DNA of 64,000 nt from Welwitschia mirabilis (GCA_051453625.1 JBOZIK010000001.1:263449207-263513206), one strand, 5' to 3'; counted from the stretch's first letter, positions 24,314 to 37,336 are shown. Made by a program: numbers and translations. The notes: generated by a model from the letters alone, not told the origin.

Positions 24314-24479
24314 TATAATTTATAAAATTTTTATCTAAGATTGTAAGAAGAATTTATATTTTACTTTACCAATGTCTTCTCTCTTATAACATTCCTTCTT
24401 AATTACTTACTTGAATTTATATTTAAAATAATAGGACTAGGATTAATTGTTAACTATATTATCTTCTTCTTATGACCAA

Positions 24480-24640
24480 AAACCATAACTTTCTATAGTA
24501 TTAAACTATTTTAGCCTTATTCTTTTATAGGCAATTCATGCCTAGAATGATATCAACGTAGCTCAATTCTAAATCTAGAAGCTCCACTTGAAATATATGA
24601 TCACGAATGTCCAAATTACACATGGGAGTCTTACTAAGAA
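24480..24640 (-). pseudogene. Retropepsin C-terminal remnant
   Basis: The minus strand reads RVLSKTPMCNLDIRDHIF, then ELLDLELSYVDIILGMNCL. This matches the C-terminal half of gypsy protease ('DLIVLDL.DFDVILGMDWL'). The active-site DSGA block expected further 5' is absent; the element is cut between here and the PBS at 24834. Confidence 0.75.
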
Positions 24641-24833
24641 CTCTAATTTTATTAGCAATTAGAAGCTCTAGTACTAATTACTTCTTTATTAAAATTTATC
24701 CATTAGGATGCTGATGATATTAATTAAAGATCTAAGATCAATATAAGGAATTACTTCTCTTTTTGAATCCATTAGTCAACTCTTGCAAGGTCTTAAATTC
24801 TACTATTAGTAAGAAAAAAATATTAAACCTAAG

Positions 24834-24845
24834 GCTTTAATATTA
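24834..24845 (-). promoter_or_regulatory. Decayed tRNA-Met primer-binding site
   Basis: The minus strand reads TAATATTAAAGC where TGGTATCAGAGC is expected. All four differences are G-to-A or C-to-T transitions. The LTR starts three bases away (TGTCATATC at 24849). Confidence 0.75.
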
Positions 24846-24848
24846 GAA

Positions 24849-25423
24849 TGTCATATCTTTAAAAACATAATTTAAGATATATAAAATATTTAGGAGTAAA
24901 ACACAGCTAAAACAAAGAATGATTAAAGAAAATAAGTATCAAATTCATAAGGATAGAATATTTTAGTGATGTAAGGTAAAATAAACAACATTTAAGAAGT
25001 AGAGCCTAAACCATACTCAATAAAATAGAAAAGGTGTAAATCCTAAAATGAGAAGGTCTTCTTATTAAGTTACAAGGGAATAAAATTAAAGAAGAACTTA
25101 ATGAGAATCATAAAAGAGATAATACCTTCAAGTTTTAACATATTCATAAAAGGAGTTGGTGATATGTCAAGTTTCTAAATGATAACTTAGCTTTTCTCTA
25201 AATCCTCTTCATACTTGACCTTTTAAAAAAACATAAAAGTAATAAAAAAATTAAATTTATTATAAAAATAAAAGTAAGAAATGGCTTGTAATATTTATTT
25301 AAATCCCTAACATATGTTTAAAATAACTAATATTACATAACATTAACCTTAAACTTTCTTGTGCATGGAAAATTTGTATTAAAATTTAATTCTTTCATGG
25401 CTTGTAAGACTAAGGACATGATA
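24849..25423 (-). repeat. 5' LTR of the gag-deleted chromovirus
   Basis: 575 bp, collinear with 20891-21493, next to the PBS. The terminal bases are TG at the PBS side and TA (from CA) at 25423. The many differences from its partner suggest an old insertion. Confidence 0.78.
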
Positions 25424-26410
25424 GGTAAAAGGTATAGATTCATTTACAAAGATAAATTTTCAAATTTTAGTGGCCTAGTATTTCCATAATTAGTTTAAAA
25501 TTGGTGTTTCTTTAGCTTATTAATCTACTTTAGTAACTTGATGCTATGTTATAGGCATGTTCTAGCAATTATATAAATTTAAGTCTTTTAGAATTAAAAC
25601 TAAGGGTAGATTGATGAATATTATGTATGAATTATGTTTATTTTCTAAATAATGCACATGATGGAAATTTCCACATGTAATATGTGTGTTTTTATTTTAT
25701 CTTCTTATAACTGAATCTACATAATTTAGGATGTAGATCCTTAATACATATAATTAGTTCATACTAAGTTTGATAAGATTTCATATATTTAAATAGTGGT
25801 TGTAAATGAAAATTATAAGCTATTTTTTCAAGACAAATATTTGATAAGCTCTAATGGCATTATCTTCCTGCAAAATCTTTTTGCCATTTTTATGAGCTTA
25901 GGATTCTTTGTTTATGATTTACCCTTTAAAAGCCTTTAATACTTATGTTAGAAATGTTCCTTATTCACTATTAATAATATGCATGTTGCTGTAGAATTTC
26001 CTAGTCATCTATTTAGAAATAGTCTATGTTACATCCACAAGTCTTTGTCATTTCAAATCCTTAGATTAATGTTTAATTTTTTCCTATCTACTTGGTTTGA
26101 ATCGAAAGGCATTTTTAGTAGTAATACTAACTTATTCCTAATTATAATGTCTATTTATCATGCTTAATTTTATGAATGTAGGTTTGTAGTAGCTCTATTA
26201 GGCTAATTCCTTCCCCTTACTTGCTATTATTTCTATTTTAAAATCTTTTATTCCCTTTACTTTGATAATTTTATTTGTATCTAAATTAAAATCTTGAAGG
26301 CAAGGATAAATTAAAAAGAATAACTAAAAACTATTGAAATCTAGAAAAAGGTACCTTAAATGTAAAGAGAAAGATCTTAAATCAACTATGAATTTTTAAC
26401 TTAATAGTTA
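25424..26410. other. Unassigned intergenic sequence
   Basis: No LTR match, pol motif or RNA gene was recognised. A 62-codon plus-strand frame at 25979-26167 has no motif. Confidence 0.5.
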
Positions 26411-26647
26411 GACTACTATAAAAATAGAGGCATACTTCTTATGTACATGAGAATGATACCTTTGAAGGAGGGATTCATATAAATAAATACATCTAACTAT
26501 ATCTTTATTTGTTTATTTACATAATGCACAAGCATATATAATATCTATAGACATATAAAACTAAATTAGTAGATATACATGAACTATGGAGACATCTACA
26601 CTGATTTAGAAAAAAATAGTATAATTTTTAATAGTAGACATCTTTTA
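26411..26647 (+). mobile_element. Possible CACTA-type terminus, left part
   Basis: ACTACTATAAAAATAGAGG (from 26412) resembles a CACTA inverted-repeat end (CACTACAAGAAAA type), though the first C is missing. Downstream are copies of 'agacatcta' (26592, 26634), a motif repeated many times at 38360-38560 beyond the Athila element. Together they suggest the Athila element split a CACTA subterminal region. The evidence is thin without the second terminus. Confidence 0.3.
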
Positions 26648-27642
26648 TGGAAGTTTTAATTTGCAACTTAAGGCAATCCATGAAGACACACATTTAGAAA
26701 CTATCTAATCATTTATGTAAATTTAATAAATACAAACTTAATTTAAAATTACAATAAGAAATAAGTAAATTTAGAGTAATAAGAAATTTCAGATTTTAAG
26801 CTATCAAAGGAACTGTTAAACAAATACTAAAAATCCTATCTAAAGCCAAATAAAGCGATGCAATATGTAGAACCACCCATTTTATAGAGAGATGAGTACC
26901 TATTCAAGCTCATACTTTAAACCAAAACCTTAGTCATAAAGATAATTGAATTCTTTGTAAGTAAAGTTGATGATAGTTCAATTGATTAAAATTTCTTCTA
27001 CTTACACTCTTTACAAGGCTTATAAGAAATCAAATAACTACAATTATAAATTTAACATCTTAAAATAGCTTAAAACACCTTTAAAATAATCATAGCTTAA
27101 TAAGCAATCACATTCAAAATTAGAAATAACTTATAAACCCCTTTCTTTTCATTGTCACCAAAAAATGTAGTTTTACAAGATGACTTCTTCTCTTTATTTG
27201 AGCTTTTTATTGCTCAAGAAAAAAAGATATAAGATTTCATTAATCTAGCATAGAGCATGATCTATTATACCAATTATTTAATGGGCATTTAAGGCTTAAC
27301 ACTTAGTAGTTTAATTAGTTAATGAAGACATTATATAAAAGTATTATATATACAATTAATGTTTAACATATACCATGTTCATTCCTTGGAGGATAGTAAG
27401 GAAAATATGATACTTTTAATAATAGCCTATAACTCTCCTTCAAGGTTGAATAATTCCTATTTATTTCTTCTATTATTGCTTTCCTTTCCTTTTTAAACCT
27501 TTCTTGCATTAAGAAAAATGCCATCAATTAGTCTATTACAAGTATCATTCATAATATTATAATTTGAATTCTTAATAATTAATTTCTAGGAATGTTATAT
27601 GATAAAACAAATCTAAAAAATTCTACTTTTTGTACTCTTATA
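26648..27642 (-). repeat. Athila 3' LTR
   Basis: 995 bp. Blocks shared in order with 37357-38329 include 'aacttaatttaaaatt', 'acccctttcttttcattgtcac', 'tagagcatgatctattata' and 'taataattaatttctag'. The end at 27642 has TA where CA is expected. Confidence 0.88.
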
Positions 27643-27656
27643 CCACCCCCAATCAA
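27643..27656 (-). promoter_or_regulatory. Athila polypurine tract
   Basis: The minus strand reads TGATTGGGGGTGG directly before the 3' LTR. It is G-rich, as expected for the plus-strand primer of this lineage, with a few pyrimidine interruptions. Confidence 0.6.
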
Positions 27657-30600
27657 AATACTTTAATAGTACCTATTAAAAAAAGAATAAATTATATGAT
27701 GGTAACAAAATATTTCTAGTACCTATACACATGGTTGGGATTAGAGTAAGAGGATGATTAAAATCATTTCAAAATAAATTTAAATATGTTACAACTAAGG
27801 ACTTAAGGTATTAAAACTTGTAGTAATAACTATTTAATTATACTTAACAAGTAATACATATGTACATTTAAACATAGTTTTCTTTTAAAATAAAAACAAT
27901 TTCTTATATGATATATCATTCATTTATCTCAAAAAACATATTTTAAGTGTAATGTTTAAAAATTACTAGAAGCATCAAGAAAATGGTAATAATATAAAAT
28001 GTTTTCATTGAAAGGAAATTTAAAGTTGAAAGTTGATATCATTTAATTCCTCTTCAGGAGTCCTCCTACTTAATGATCCATGTATAATGGGCTCTTCCAT
28101 TAAGCCTTAGAGAATAAATTTTTATGCTACTACTCCTAAAATCATATTATATTTATTGATTGCATTCTTGACTTGGTTGGTTTATTGTGCTAAATCATAC
28201 TTTTATCTTCTTTAACCATTTTACTAAATTATCTAGCTTGGCAAATAGTTGCTCTAACTATTTTTTGTGATCTTGTAGGATTATGAACTTTCACTAATGT
28301 TTTACTTAGTATGACATTAATTTGAACTCATTCTTTTAACTTTTTGAGCCTATCTGATGTTAGGCTAAAGAAGTGCAGTAGACTATTATCAAGCATTATT
28401 ACATCACTGCATGTCCTAACATTACTAATAGGGACATTTTATTATCTAAATATTTTGTTTAATAAAGAATAAAATAGTAGTCAATTTTGTTTATTTAACA
28501 ACAAAAACCATTTGATTCTAGTGAAGATAAACTAAGGAAGGTTTACCACCATTTTAGCTTTGATATTTAGAAAAATCTCAATATAATATATCATAGCTGA
28601 AAAGTGATGAAAACTCCTAAATTATTCCTTGTTAAATCTTGTAACATAATTAGCTAGATAGGAGGAAAGATCTCCCATTTGAAACCATCTAGTATAATCA
28701 TTACATACTATTTTATGGTCTTAGTCTTCTTTTCTTTATTGATTATCTTAGTTAAGTTTTTAAATGAGTGATCTTATTAACTAGTATTTCAGTTTTAGGT
28801 CGGTCCATGATGGTGGGAATAATCTGGGAAGATATATGCATCTTTTTTTCATTTATTATTTCTGTAATCTAGGTTTGCATTTCTAGTTTATCATTTAAAT
28901 CTTCATAGAGTTTCATACTTGCATAGAATTATTTGATTTCAGAAGGGATAAAGCTATCTCCTTCCTTAACATTATAAGTTCATTTCATTTTTGTTAATTG
29001 TAGAATATGCCTTACCATAGTTTCTAAAATTTAGGCATCATGTCTCTTTCCTACAGAAAACCTCAATCTTGGATTTTTAGTAGTTTTTCTTGTTGCTGCT
29101 TTTTCATATAAGGCTAGGGTCTCTATTATGTTTTTGATTCTAGAACAAAGGTGTGATGCTCTTTAACCACCTCTTTAATCTTTTTTATTTACTCTAGAGA
29201 TATCTTAGGAAATATTCGATGTGTATCAAATAGGTATTAAGTATCATGCACTATATAATGTCCTATTCTAGTATGATATCCCTAATATCTACCTCAATCC
29301 TAGTCTATTATTATTTAGAATGTTTTATCTCATCTAGTATCTCCTGTAGATGCTTCTTAGCTATCTTTGATTTCTTGTAGTTATAGTATCACATGGTTCT
29401 CTCTTCTCTTTAATACCTAGTGGAGTCCTTTCCAACTTTTTCTGGTTGAGGACTTCTCCTAGATTTTTTTTTTATTTGCTAATTTCTGCTAGATGGAGGC
29501 CTTCTTTAATCAAATTCATAGATATTCTACAATTATCATTTTTTTATCAATTTTACTAATGTGTCTTATGTTAGTTTCTATCCTTGTTGCCCCATGGTGT
29601 TTCCTTTCTTATGTGTGAACTAAGAGATAAAGGATCCCTTATGTGTTACATTTCTATCCAATAATTTCTTTATCTTAGGTTTAATTCTACCCCCAATTCA
29701 TTTCATAGAGGTTGATGTCTTCTTGTGCTTAAAAAGGATGCCTATAGTGTGAAAATATTTATGATGGCTCATGTAAAAGATTACATTTAAAGAAATAGAA
29801 CTAGATAAAAAAAAAGAAATACTAAAAAGAACTCTTTTAGTGGTGTATTCAAAATATCTTTCTAAAAATAGTGATAATAACACTAAAAAGTCATGTTTGA
29901 GCAAAACAACCATTGCTACTAATAAAAAAAATAATGTGAAAATAAAATACAAAGTAGAACATTGTAAATAAATCATGAAAAAAGTGAAAAATAACTTAAG
30001 TGTTAATCTTGAAAAAAGAATAAAATGTTAATTGTGAGATGATTATTCTTTTGTTTAAACAACCCTACTTTCATCAAAGACATGTCTACATAAAATGAAG
30101 AAATTAAATGGAAAAATAATGAACTATTAAAAAAAGAGAATTTCAAACACATCATAACGACGGAGTTGATGAAGTCAAAATGCAATTCAAATTTAGTGCA
30201 TCAATCCAAAATAGCACTAGTAATTTCTAGAATTTAACATGTGTATCCATTTTTTATGCAATAATTTTATGTTAAAAGGAAGGATATAAAGTCTAAACAT
30301 GTAAGCATAACTAACTAGAAATAAAATGAAACTTGATTTTACTATAAATGCTACATTTATCATAAGTATGCCACATGCAGCTTTTGTTTTATTGTACAAC
30401 ATTATATGTACAATGTTATTTCTATAGCTCTCTAACTAAAATAAAGCACATAGCATTTGGGAAAACTTAGAATTGATATTATATGTACAATATCAATTTC
30501 AAGGTCTTCTATGGACATCTAACAGTAATACTTTCATGGTATTAATCTTGTCCTTTAGTTTTTCTTTATTCCTTTGTGCCTATAATTCGTGAACTTTGCT

Positions 30601-31220
30601 TGATAATGTTCTAATAAGGTATGAACTAGAATCAATTATTGTCATTTAGAAAATCATTTAACTACTTTAAGAAATGATTAGAGTAATTTACTAATTATTC
30701 TTAGGCACTGTTAAGCAACGAAAGAATGTGATTTATAGATATTAAAGATGTCAAAACACATTAGTACCATTAACAACTAAATCATGTTCTAAATAATATT
30801 TAAACATACTAAAAGACTATTTCAATAGAGTTATCTTTTAGCTGAAAAAACAAAGGAAATGATGAATATTGGAGCTATTAAAATTATAGATTCAAGTAGA
30901 TTAGATTGTGTTTTTTGTCTTTTTATGTCTAAAATGCATTTCCATGTTTAGCTCATCTCCATAATATGTGTATTCCCTAGACATAGCAATGGAGAATTAG
31001 CCAATTGTGCTTGTGATAGATGATACATCATCAATTTAGATAGTATAATCCCTTCTCATAAAGATTTAGACCATGTAATTGACATCCAAAAATGCCAATG
31101 TACTAAAACCCATTAGATAATTCAACACTAGAATTTTAGATAGTAATTTTAGAAGATCTAGACTACCATGATAAGAATTAGTAATACTTATCATGGATTA
31201 TATGCACCTAATGCTTAGCT

Positions 31221-31266
31221 GTCTCTCTCTCTATACACACACACACACACACACCCACACACACAC
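31221..31266. repeat. (TC)n(AC)n microsatellite at a gap edge
   Basis: CT repeats (31221-31232) run into AC repeats (31235-31266, one CCC interruption), which run straight into the N gap. The repeat probably caused the assembly break. Confidence 0.9.
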
Positions 31267-31369
31267 NNNNNNNNNNNNNNNNNNNNNNNNNNNNNNNNNN
31301 NNNNNNNNNNNNNNNNNNNNNNNNNNNNNNNNNNNNNNNNNNNNNNNNNNNNNNNNNNNNNNNNNNNNN
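31267..31369. other. Assembly gap (103 N)
   Basis: Begins inside the AC repeat. Confidence 0.99.
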
Positions 31370-31500
31370 TAAAACATAAGGATTTTAACCCTCTTGTTAA
31401 TTTTGATTTTTATTGTATTAGTTTAAAAGATTACTATTATTATCTATATATACTATGTACATTATAAATAGCAAAGCACTTAAAGGGCTAATTACATAAT

Positions 31501-32682
31501 AAATAATGGTGAATCTAATGTTTTTGTCTTCACTCTCCAAGAAAAATTTCCTTAATTAAATTTAAATATTTCTTCATAATGTCATGAGGATGATAAGTCT
31601 TTAATCATTAATCATTCACTATAAAAATGTTGTTTTCTTTAAGATTTGCAATTGAAACTACTCCATTAGTGTGTTGTTTCATGATCATGTAGGGGCCTTA
31701 CCATCTTGATGTTAACTTATTATGGATGTTACTTAATTTAGAATCAAAGATAAGAACAAATTCCACCTTTTTTAATGATTTTCTTTTAACGTTCTTATCA
31801 TGATATTTCTTCATTTGAGATTTCATAATAAGTTATTGGTTTAATGCTTGAGTCCTTTTCTTATCTAGTTCATGTTATTATTCTATTATTTTATCTATAT
31901 TTTACTATTTATTAATAAGATTGATTGTGGATAGAGTTTTAGAAACCTTATGGATCAAGCTCATAGGTAGGATACATTCCTTCTCATAAGTAAGTTTATA
32001 GCGAGTAAAATCCAATATAGTTTTAAATGTAATACATTAGGCCAATAATACCTCATCTAATTTGAGATACTAATTTGTTCTGTGATCATTGACCACTTTT
32101 CATAGAATCTTTTTTAGTTCTCAATTTTCTCTTTCAATAAACCAATTTGTTTGGGGTGATATGCATTTACTATCTTATTTTTAATGTCATTCTCCATAAG
32201 CAACTTTCTAACTATTTTATTCATAAAATCTATTTCTTGATCAAAAATTAAAATGTGATCAACTCCAAACCTACTCAGAATGTTATTTTTTAAAAATTTA
32301 CGAATAGTTTTGGTGTCATTGGAGATCATGGCTATAGTTTCAATCCATTTTATCAAATAATCTACAACTACTAAAATATAACATTTCTGAAATGAAAGGG
32401 GAGTTAGAGGACTAATAAAATCAATGCCCCAATAATCAAATACTTTACATTCTATTATTAGTTCGAGTGACATTTGATTTATCCTTGTAATTCCTTCATA
32501 ATACTAATATTTTTTACATTTTTTACAAATTCATGAGCATATTTAAATAAAGAGGTCAAGTAAAACCCTACATGTAAAACCTTGATAGCTATTTTTTCCC
32601 CATCAAAGTGTACTTTGCCCACCTCTACATGATAGATTTGTAATATTTCTTCTTGTTTCCATTCTAATATGCATCTTCTCAA
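31501..32682 (-). pseudogene. Athila integrase remnant
   Basis: The 119-codon open piece at 32114-32473 contains CKVFDYWGIDFISPL, YILVVVDYLIKWIE, FGVDHILIFDQEIDF and NAYHPKQIGLLKE, the core of Athila/Tat integrases. The first Asp (GIDF) and the second (FDQ) are present; the Glu expected after the YHPQ block may be retained in LLKE. The 67-codon piece at 32479-32682 is the N-terminal zinc-binding region (RRCILEWKQEEIL, FDGEKIAIKVL, FKYAHEFVKN), but its Cys and His ligands are mostly lost. These are two of the best preserved frames in the window, yet they lie in separate frames. Confidence 0.9.
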
Positions 32683-33330
32683 AATATAATCTGTACATCT
32701 TTTGAAAAAATATGATAAGATCTAAAAGTATCTAGGAATTTTGTGTAGAAATAATTTTTGCTCATCAGGTGTTTAATATCTAAGAGTGTGATAATACAAT
32801 AAAAAATTAATAATATTAGCATACCAAGGGTTTTTAAAGGATCTGTTAAAAATTTGATAAGAAAAAATTTATTCATCTAAAATTGTTCATAAGATTCATC
32901 ATCATGTGTTTCATATTTGATTAATAAGCAGGAAAGGTAATTGACCATTGTATTTTCATTTTCATTTTTGTCTATGATTTAAATACCAAATTCTTGTAAA
33001 GGAAGAATCCACCTTAAAACTTGAGAATTTAATTGGAATTTAGATAACATATACTTAATGGCTACATGATATGAATGAATATTAGTATAAAAGCCAATAA
33101 TATAGTGTTCAAATTTGTCTAATAATAACACAATGTCTAGTAGTTCTCTCTCAGTAATTAAATAATTAGTTTGAGTTAGATTTTTCTTGTTAATATTTTA
33201 TTCTAAAGTATCTCCTATTGCATAAATTTTGGCACTTATCATTAATTCAAAATCTTAGTACCAATTAGGACCATTTAAAATAGGAGTAGCCATCAATTTT
33301 TTCTTGAGGGTTTCAAATGCTTGTTAATGA
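32683..33330 (-). pseudogene. Athila RNase H remnant
   Basis: Minus-strand blocks in order: AFETLKKKLMATPIL (about 33275-33325), ISAKIYAIGDTLE, LITERELLDIVLLLDKFEHY, RWILPLQEFGI and MVNYLSCL (near 32930). They match the tether and RNase H of Athila elements ('AFDELKK.L..API', 'ASDYAVGAVLGQ', 'TTEKELLAVVFA..KFR.YL', 'RWILLLQEFD'). The TDH block is changed beyond recognition. The frame at 32679-32876 covers the linker to integrase. Confidence 0.85.
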
Positions 33331-34200
33331 TTATAAGTCCAATTAAAATGTGTTCCTTTTTCTAAGAGATTATGTAAGAGTTTACAAATCATTAAATAAC
33401 CTTCAATAAACTTTCTATAAATAAGGAATTATTTTAGTTATTTAAAAATGTTGGGAGGCTCTGTGTTTTGGATTACCTTAATTTTAGAGGGGTTCATCTC
33501 TATACCCTCCTTAAAATGAATGTGACCCAAAACTATACCTTTTAGTAAGCATAAAAAATATTTCTTATAGTTTAATTTTAGTCCACTCTTAATACATCTA
33601 TTCAATATCTTTTCTAAGTGTAAATTATTTTCCAAAGGAGTCACCTCATGGTAAAAAATCATCCATGAAAACTTCTATGAAATCATCAAGTATGTCTAGA
33701 AAAATACCTTTCATAGCTCTTTAAAAAGTGGCTAGATAATTATACAATCTAAATGGCATTCTTTGAAATGCATAGGTACTAAAAGGTAAGGTAAAGATTG
33801 TCAAATCTTAATCTTTTGATGCAACATAAATTTGATTATAACACTATACCTATCTAAGAAATAGTAAAAATTATGTCCTTGTATTTTATCAAGTACTTAA
33901 TCAAGGAATGATAGAGGAAAATGGTCTTTCTTTGTGACCTGATTAAGTCTTTGAAATTCTATACAAACCTTTCATTTATTTTATTTCTTTGAAATAATTG
34001 TTATTGAACATGTCCACTCACTATTAGCAATGGGGTGAATGATACTTACATCTATTAGTTTAATGATCTCTTCATTCATGACCTTTTTTAAGATTAGGTT
34101 TATTCTTCTTTGGGATTCTCATATAGATTTTACCTTATCCTTAAAATAGATTCTGTATTATACTATATGTAGAGGATCACCTAAGTTAATGCCTTAAATT
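33331..34200 (-). pseudogene. Athila reverse transcriptase remnant
   Basis: The minus strand gives QRLNQVTKKDHFPLSFLD (about 33910-33960), YYFLDRYS, and the active-site block EVFMDDF at about 33655-33675, in which both catalytic aspartates survive. A 74-codon open piece follows (33438-33662) with LEKILNRCIKSGLKLNYKK and GIVLGHIHFKEGIEM, the thumb region 'VLKRCEETNLVLNWEKCHFMV.EGIVLGHKIS'. Stops elsewhere inactivate it. Confidence 0.88.
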
Positions 34201-34899
34201 TCTTTTGTAGTAGTGAAATAAGATTTTTTTTCTATTTAGCATTTAATTCTAAACTAATCACCAAAGACCAAGTTATATTCTCTTTCACAAATACCTATTT
34301 AAGGTGCTAGGTAATGCTTTTAACTAAATTTAAATTAATCTTTTTTCTTTTTAAATTTATCTATCTATTTTTTCTTCGTCCTCACTCAAATATTTGGTAT
34401 CTTTTGAAAGGCTTCTTCTCATATCACCCATAGAAATGTTTTTAAAAGTTTGACTAGATTCTTGCTATTGTTTATTTTCATCTCTTAAATCATAATTTAT
34501 CTTACATGGGTTAGATGAGTCTAGGTAGTCTTTAAGAAGTTGTAATTATGGAGATGTCCAATAATAAAATTTTTCCCCCCATTATCAAAAGGAGTTCCTC
34601 TTCACTCTTATTCTTAAAGGATGATAGACTCATACATTACTCAATTTATTCATACATTCATCATCTAAATCATTCATTGTTGAATGTTTTTTAGCTACAT
34701 TGTAAATCTTCATGTTAAACTTTTAACTCTAGAATTACTAGGTGAGGATGCCATTTAGGTATTCATGATCCCATTTGCAGTTATTAACCATCCTATTCCT
34801 AAGATTAAAGGATAACCATTGCTTTTTTTTACTACTAGTACAACAAATTCTATTGGATAGAATTCTCTATGAAATTAAATTACTAAGTATTTTATCATG

Positions 34900-35123
34900 C
34901 ATATATCTCTTTTAAGAGAGTCACCTATCATTTATAATACAATATTAGTAGGTTGTAAGCATTTTTGTAGTTTACTTATTTTCATTATATGTTTGAGTAT
35001 CATGTAAGCACTTGCTTCCAAATCTACCAAATAGTATTTCAACCTAAAAATGCCCTTTGGAATGATAGTTAAGATTGCTTCCCTGAGATCCTTGCACTTT
35101 GGGCTTTGTTCACTAAGTGGCAA
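34900..35123 (-). pseudogene. Athila retropepsin remnant
   Basis: The open piece (34932-35123) has CKDLREAILTIIPKGIF, then YYLVDLEASAYMI and KLQKCLQPTNIVLQ. This matches Athila protease ('KDPGSFTIPCTIG', 'ALLDLGASINLMP', 'L.PT...LQ'). The active-site DLGAS reads DLEAS, so the flap-supporting Gly is replaced. Confidence 0.75.
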
Positions 35124-35918
35124 AAATCATTGATTAGCCAAATAAATTCTTCTAGAAAGTTTTCTTTTATGAATCCTCTTTAATAAATCTTTAAATTCAT
35201 TTTCATGTATTTTTTTCTTCCTTAATAGTTTCCAAGGAGGAATAGATAAAGGTTCTTCTTTTAAAATGGTTTCTATCTAAAAACTCAAATCTTATTTATT
35301 TCTTTCTAATCATTTGACAAAAAGTGATTATTTCATAACTAATATTATTATGTTTTGACATTCCACTTTTTCTTCTTAAATATTTTTGTTTTTTTCTTAT
35401 AGTTTTTGAAGTTATCCTATTTCTATCTCCTTCTTTGAATCACTCCCTATCCTTAGTTCACTTCTAGTTATGGCTTTTAAAACTTTGATCTGATTGGGAT
35501 TTCGATGGTTGGTTGAAGGTAAGGTTCTAATGTTTCTTGTTTTGGAGTATAATGTTTGTTACATTAGCCCTATACACTTATTTCAATTTACATGGGTTTG
35601 TGTCATAACTTACTCCAAATTAATGAAAAAAATTTTCATGTTTTATTACAAGGAATCTAAGTTATCTTGAGGAGGACTAGGTGAAAGTTACTAAGTAGAA
35701 GTAGTTAATTGATTATAAGAGGAAAAGGTATATGGTTTTGGATGTGTTTGTAACTCTCATGTGTTATTTCCAAAAAATCTAGTTTCATAAGGTTTCTAGC
35801 ATTTATCAAAATTAGGTTTAAGATCTTTAGAGACATTACACTATGAATATTAATTTATGTTATTAAGTGAACACAATTCCTCATAGACATTATTTTGATA
35901 GGAAAAAAATGGATCATT

Positions 35919-36716
35919 TTACACTTCATGATTAAGGTCTTTATAAAGTAAGCATGTTTTTTTCTTAATAGCAATTTCTTCCTTTATTTTATTGTTATTT
36001 TTTTCTAATTTTAAGTCCTTTATTATGATAGCTATCTTTTTCAATATTTCTGTTATAGTTTTTAAAGGTTCCTCCATTGCTTGTTTGATTGTAAAGAATT
36101 CCTCACTCAACTTAATGCTTTTCATTTATCTCAGTTACTTCCCTTTCATGCATACTTTATTCTTTATTATTTGCTATGATTTATCCTACTCTTGTAGTGA
36201 TTCTAATTTTGACCAACATTAATCTAATGAAACTTCTATAATATTCCCCCAATATAAAAAGTCCACCATTTGATGAGTCTTAGGTAGGAAACCCTCTATA
36301 AAGTAACTTACCAACTTCTAGTCTTTAATATAGCTTATTGGATATCTAGTAACATAAGAGGATAATGTCTCCAAAGATATGGCATAATCCTCCTCTTTTA
36401 GTTATCTAGATCTAGTGATTCTTTTCCTAAGATATTAAACTTTGAAATTTGTAAGGTATCAATAAAGAAAAACTCTTTTCATTTGATATTGCGAAGTGAT
36501 AAAATGATGGGCAAGATGGTAGAATTAGTTTCTCATATTTTTTATTAGTGCCATTATGAATACCATCAAATAGAATTTGTCAATGATTGTTTTGTCTAAT
36601 GTATGAAGAAAGGAATAAAGATCGATTATGAATTGTAATAGATCATTAGTATATTTCATGTTATATTTAGGTAATGCACATAAATGTTTTATCTCCACAT
36701 CATCTCCATCAAGCAA
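35919..36716 (-). pseudogene. Athila gag remnant
   Basis: The minus strand at about 36260-36340 reads KLVSYFIEGFLPKTHQMVDF, which matches the Athila Gag block 'LVQ.FY.GL....R.MIDAA.GG'. A partial 'SLD..WSKLESLQE' follows, like the 'TP.EA..LIEE.A' helix. The 68-codon piece at 35919-36125 is lysine/glutamate-rich and probably lies in the Gag C-terminal part. The 63-codon piece at 36525-36716 is upstream and unassigned. Confidence 0.7.
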
Positions 36717-37336
36717 GTCTATTGGATTGTAAATTTTTTGACTTTTTCTTTGTAGAGCATTTCTGAAAGCTCTTAGAGATAGATGGTTACCAACTATTTT
36801 GTGAATAATTTTAGTCTTAAGTTTAGGTTTTTTCTTTACCTTTGATTTAATGAGAAATTTCTAAATAAACTTGGAATTCCTCAATGTAAGAAAGAAGCAA
36901 AAGGAGTTAGAAAAATTCATTTTTAAAACTCTAATTTTGTTATTTCAATGGTAAGAGAGAAGGCTACTTTTAAAATTTCACTTTATGAATCCAAGACTAA
37001 TTTTTCTAAGTTATGTTCATGATCACTTAATATAATGAAGAGGAAGAGTCTTGTCTTATGAAAGGTATCAATGAATTGCAAGTTCATTATGATCTTTGTA
37101 TAATTTGTTCATATTCTTGATAATTAAAAATGACTTTTTAATATTTTTTCTAATAAATTTAGATTCTTTAGTTTCCTATTACTTTGACATATATAAGAAA
37201 ATAAATTTATTTTATATTACGCATAAGTAAAATGCAATTGAAAATGGAAATTATTACAAAGGAGTAGAAGTACTTAGCTGAAACAAAGAAGACCAAAAAC
37301 CTAGAGATATTAACATCCCCTCCCACCTCCATCCCA
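36717..37336 (-). mobile_element. Athila 5' untranslated leader
   Basis: Sequence between gag and the PBS without recognised coding content, as expected for the leader. It contains a C-rich block on the plus strand at 37317-37340. Confidence 0.55.

Larger units (their letters stand above)
20891..25423 (-). mobile_element. Gag-deleted chromovirus (Ty3/gypsy), minus strand
   Basis: The element has a pair of ~0.6-kb LTRs (left about 20891-21493, right 24849-25423), a tRNA-Met-type PBS next to the right LTR and a purine tract next to the left one. Between them, reading minus, are PR (C-terminal part only), RT, RNase H, integrase and a chromodomain. Internal length is about 3.35 kb, short for the family because gag and the N-terminal part of PR are missing: only about 200 bp lie between PBS and PR. 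Many in-frame stops make it non-autonomous. No convincing target-site duplication was found. Confidence 0.85.
27657..31500 (-). mobile_element. Athila 3' internal region (no pol domain)
   Basis: About 3.8 kb between the integrase and the 3' LTR, where Athila elements often carry an envelope-like frame or non-coding sequence. Only short frames remain. The longest (92 codons, 29698-29976 minus) is very hydrophobic, with two stretches that could be membrane segments, and 30003-30185 and 30217-30402 are similar in character. I could not match any of them to a known envelope-like protein, so the function is left open. The 103-N gap and an (AC)n run at 31235-31266 interrupt it. Confidence 0.5.

Noticed and set aside
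29361-29390. ATTTCTTGTAGTT as a possible second CACTA end
   Set aside because: It lies inside the Athila internal region without subterminal repeats and lacks the terminal G; the distance to 54072 would cross several unrelated elements.
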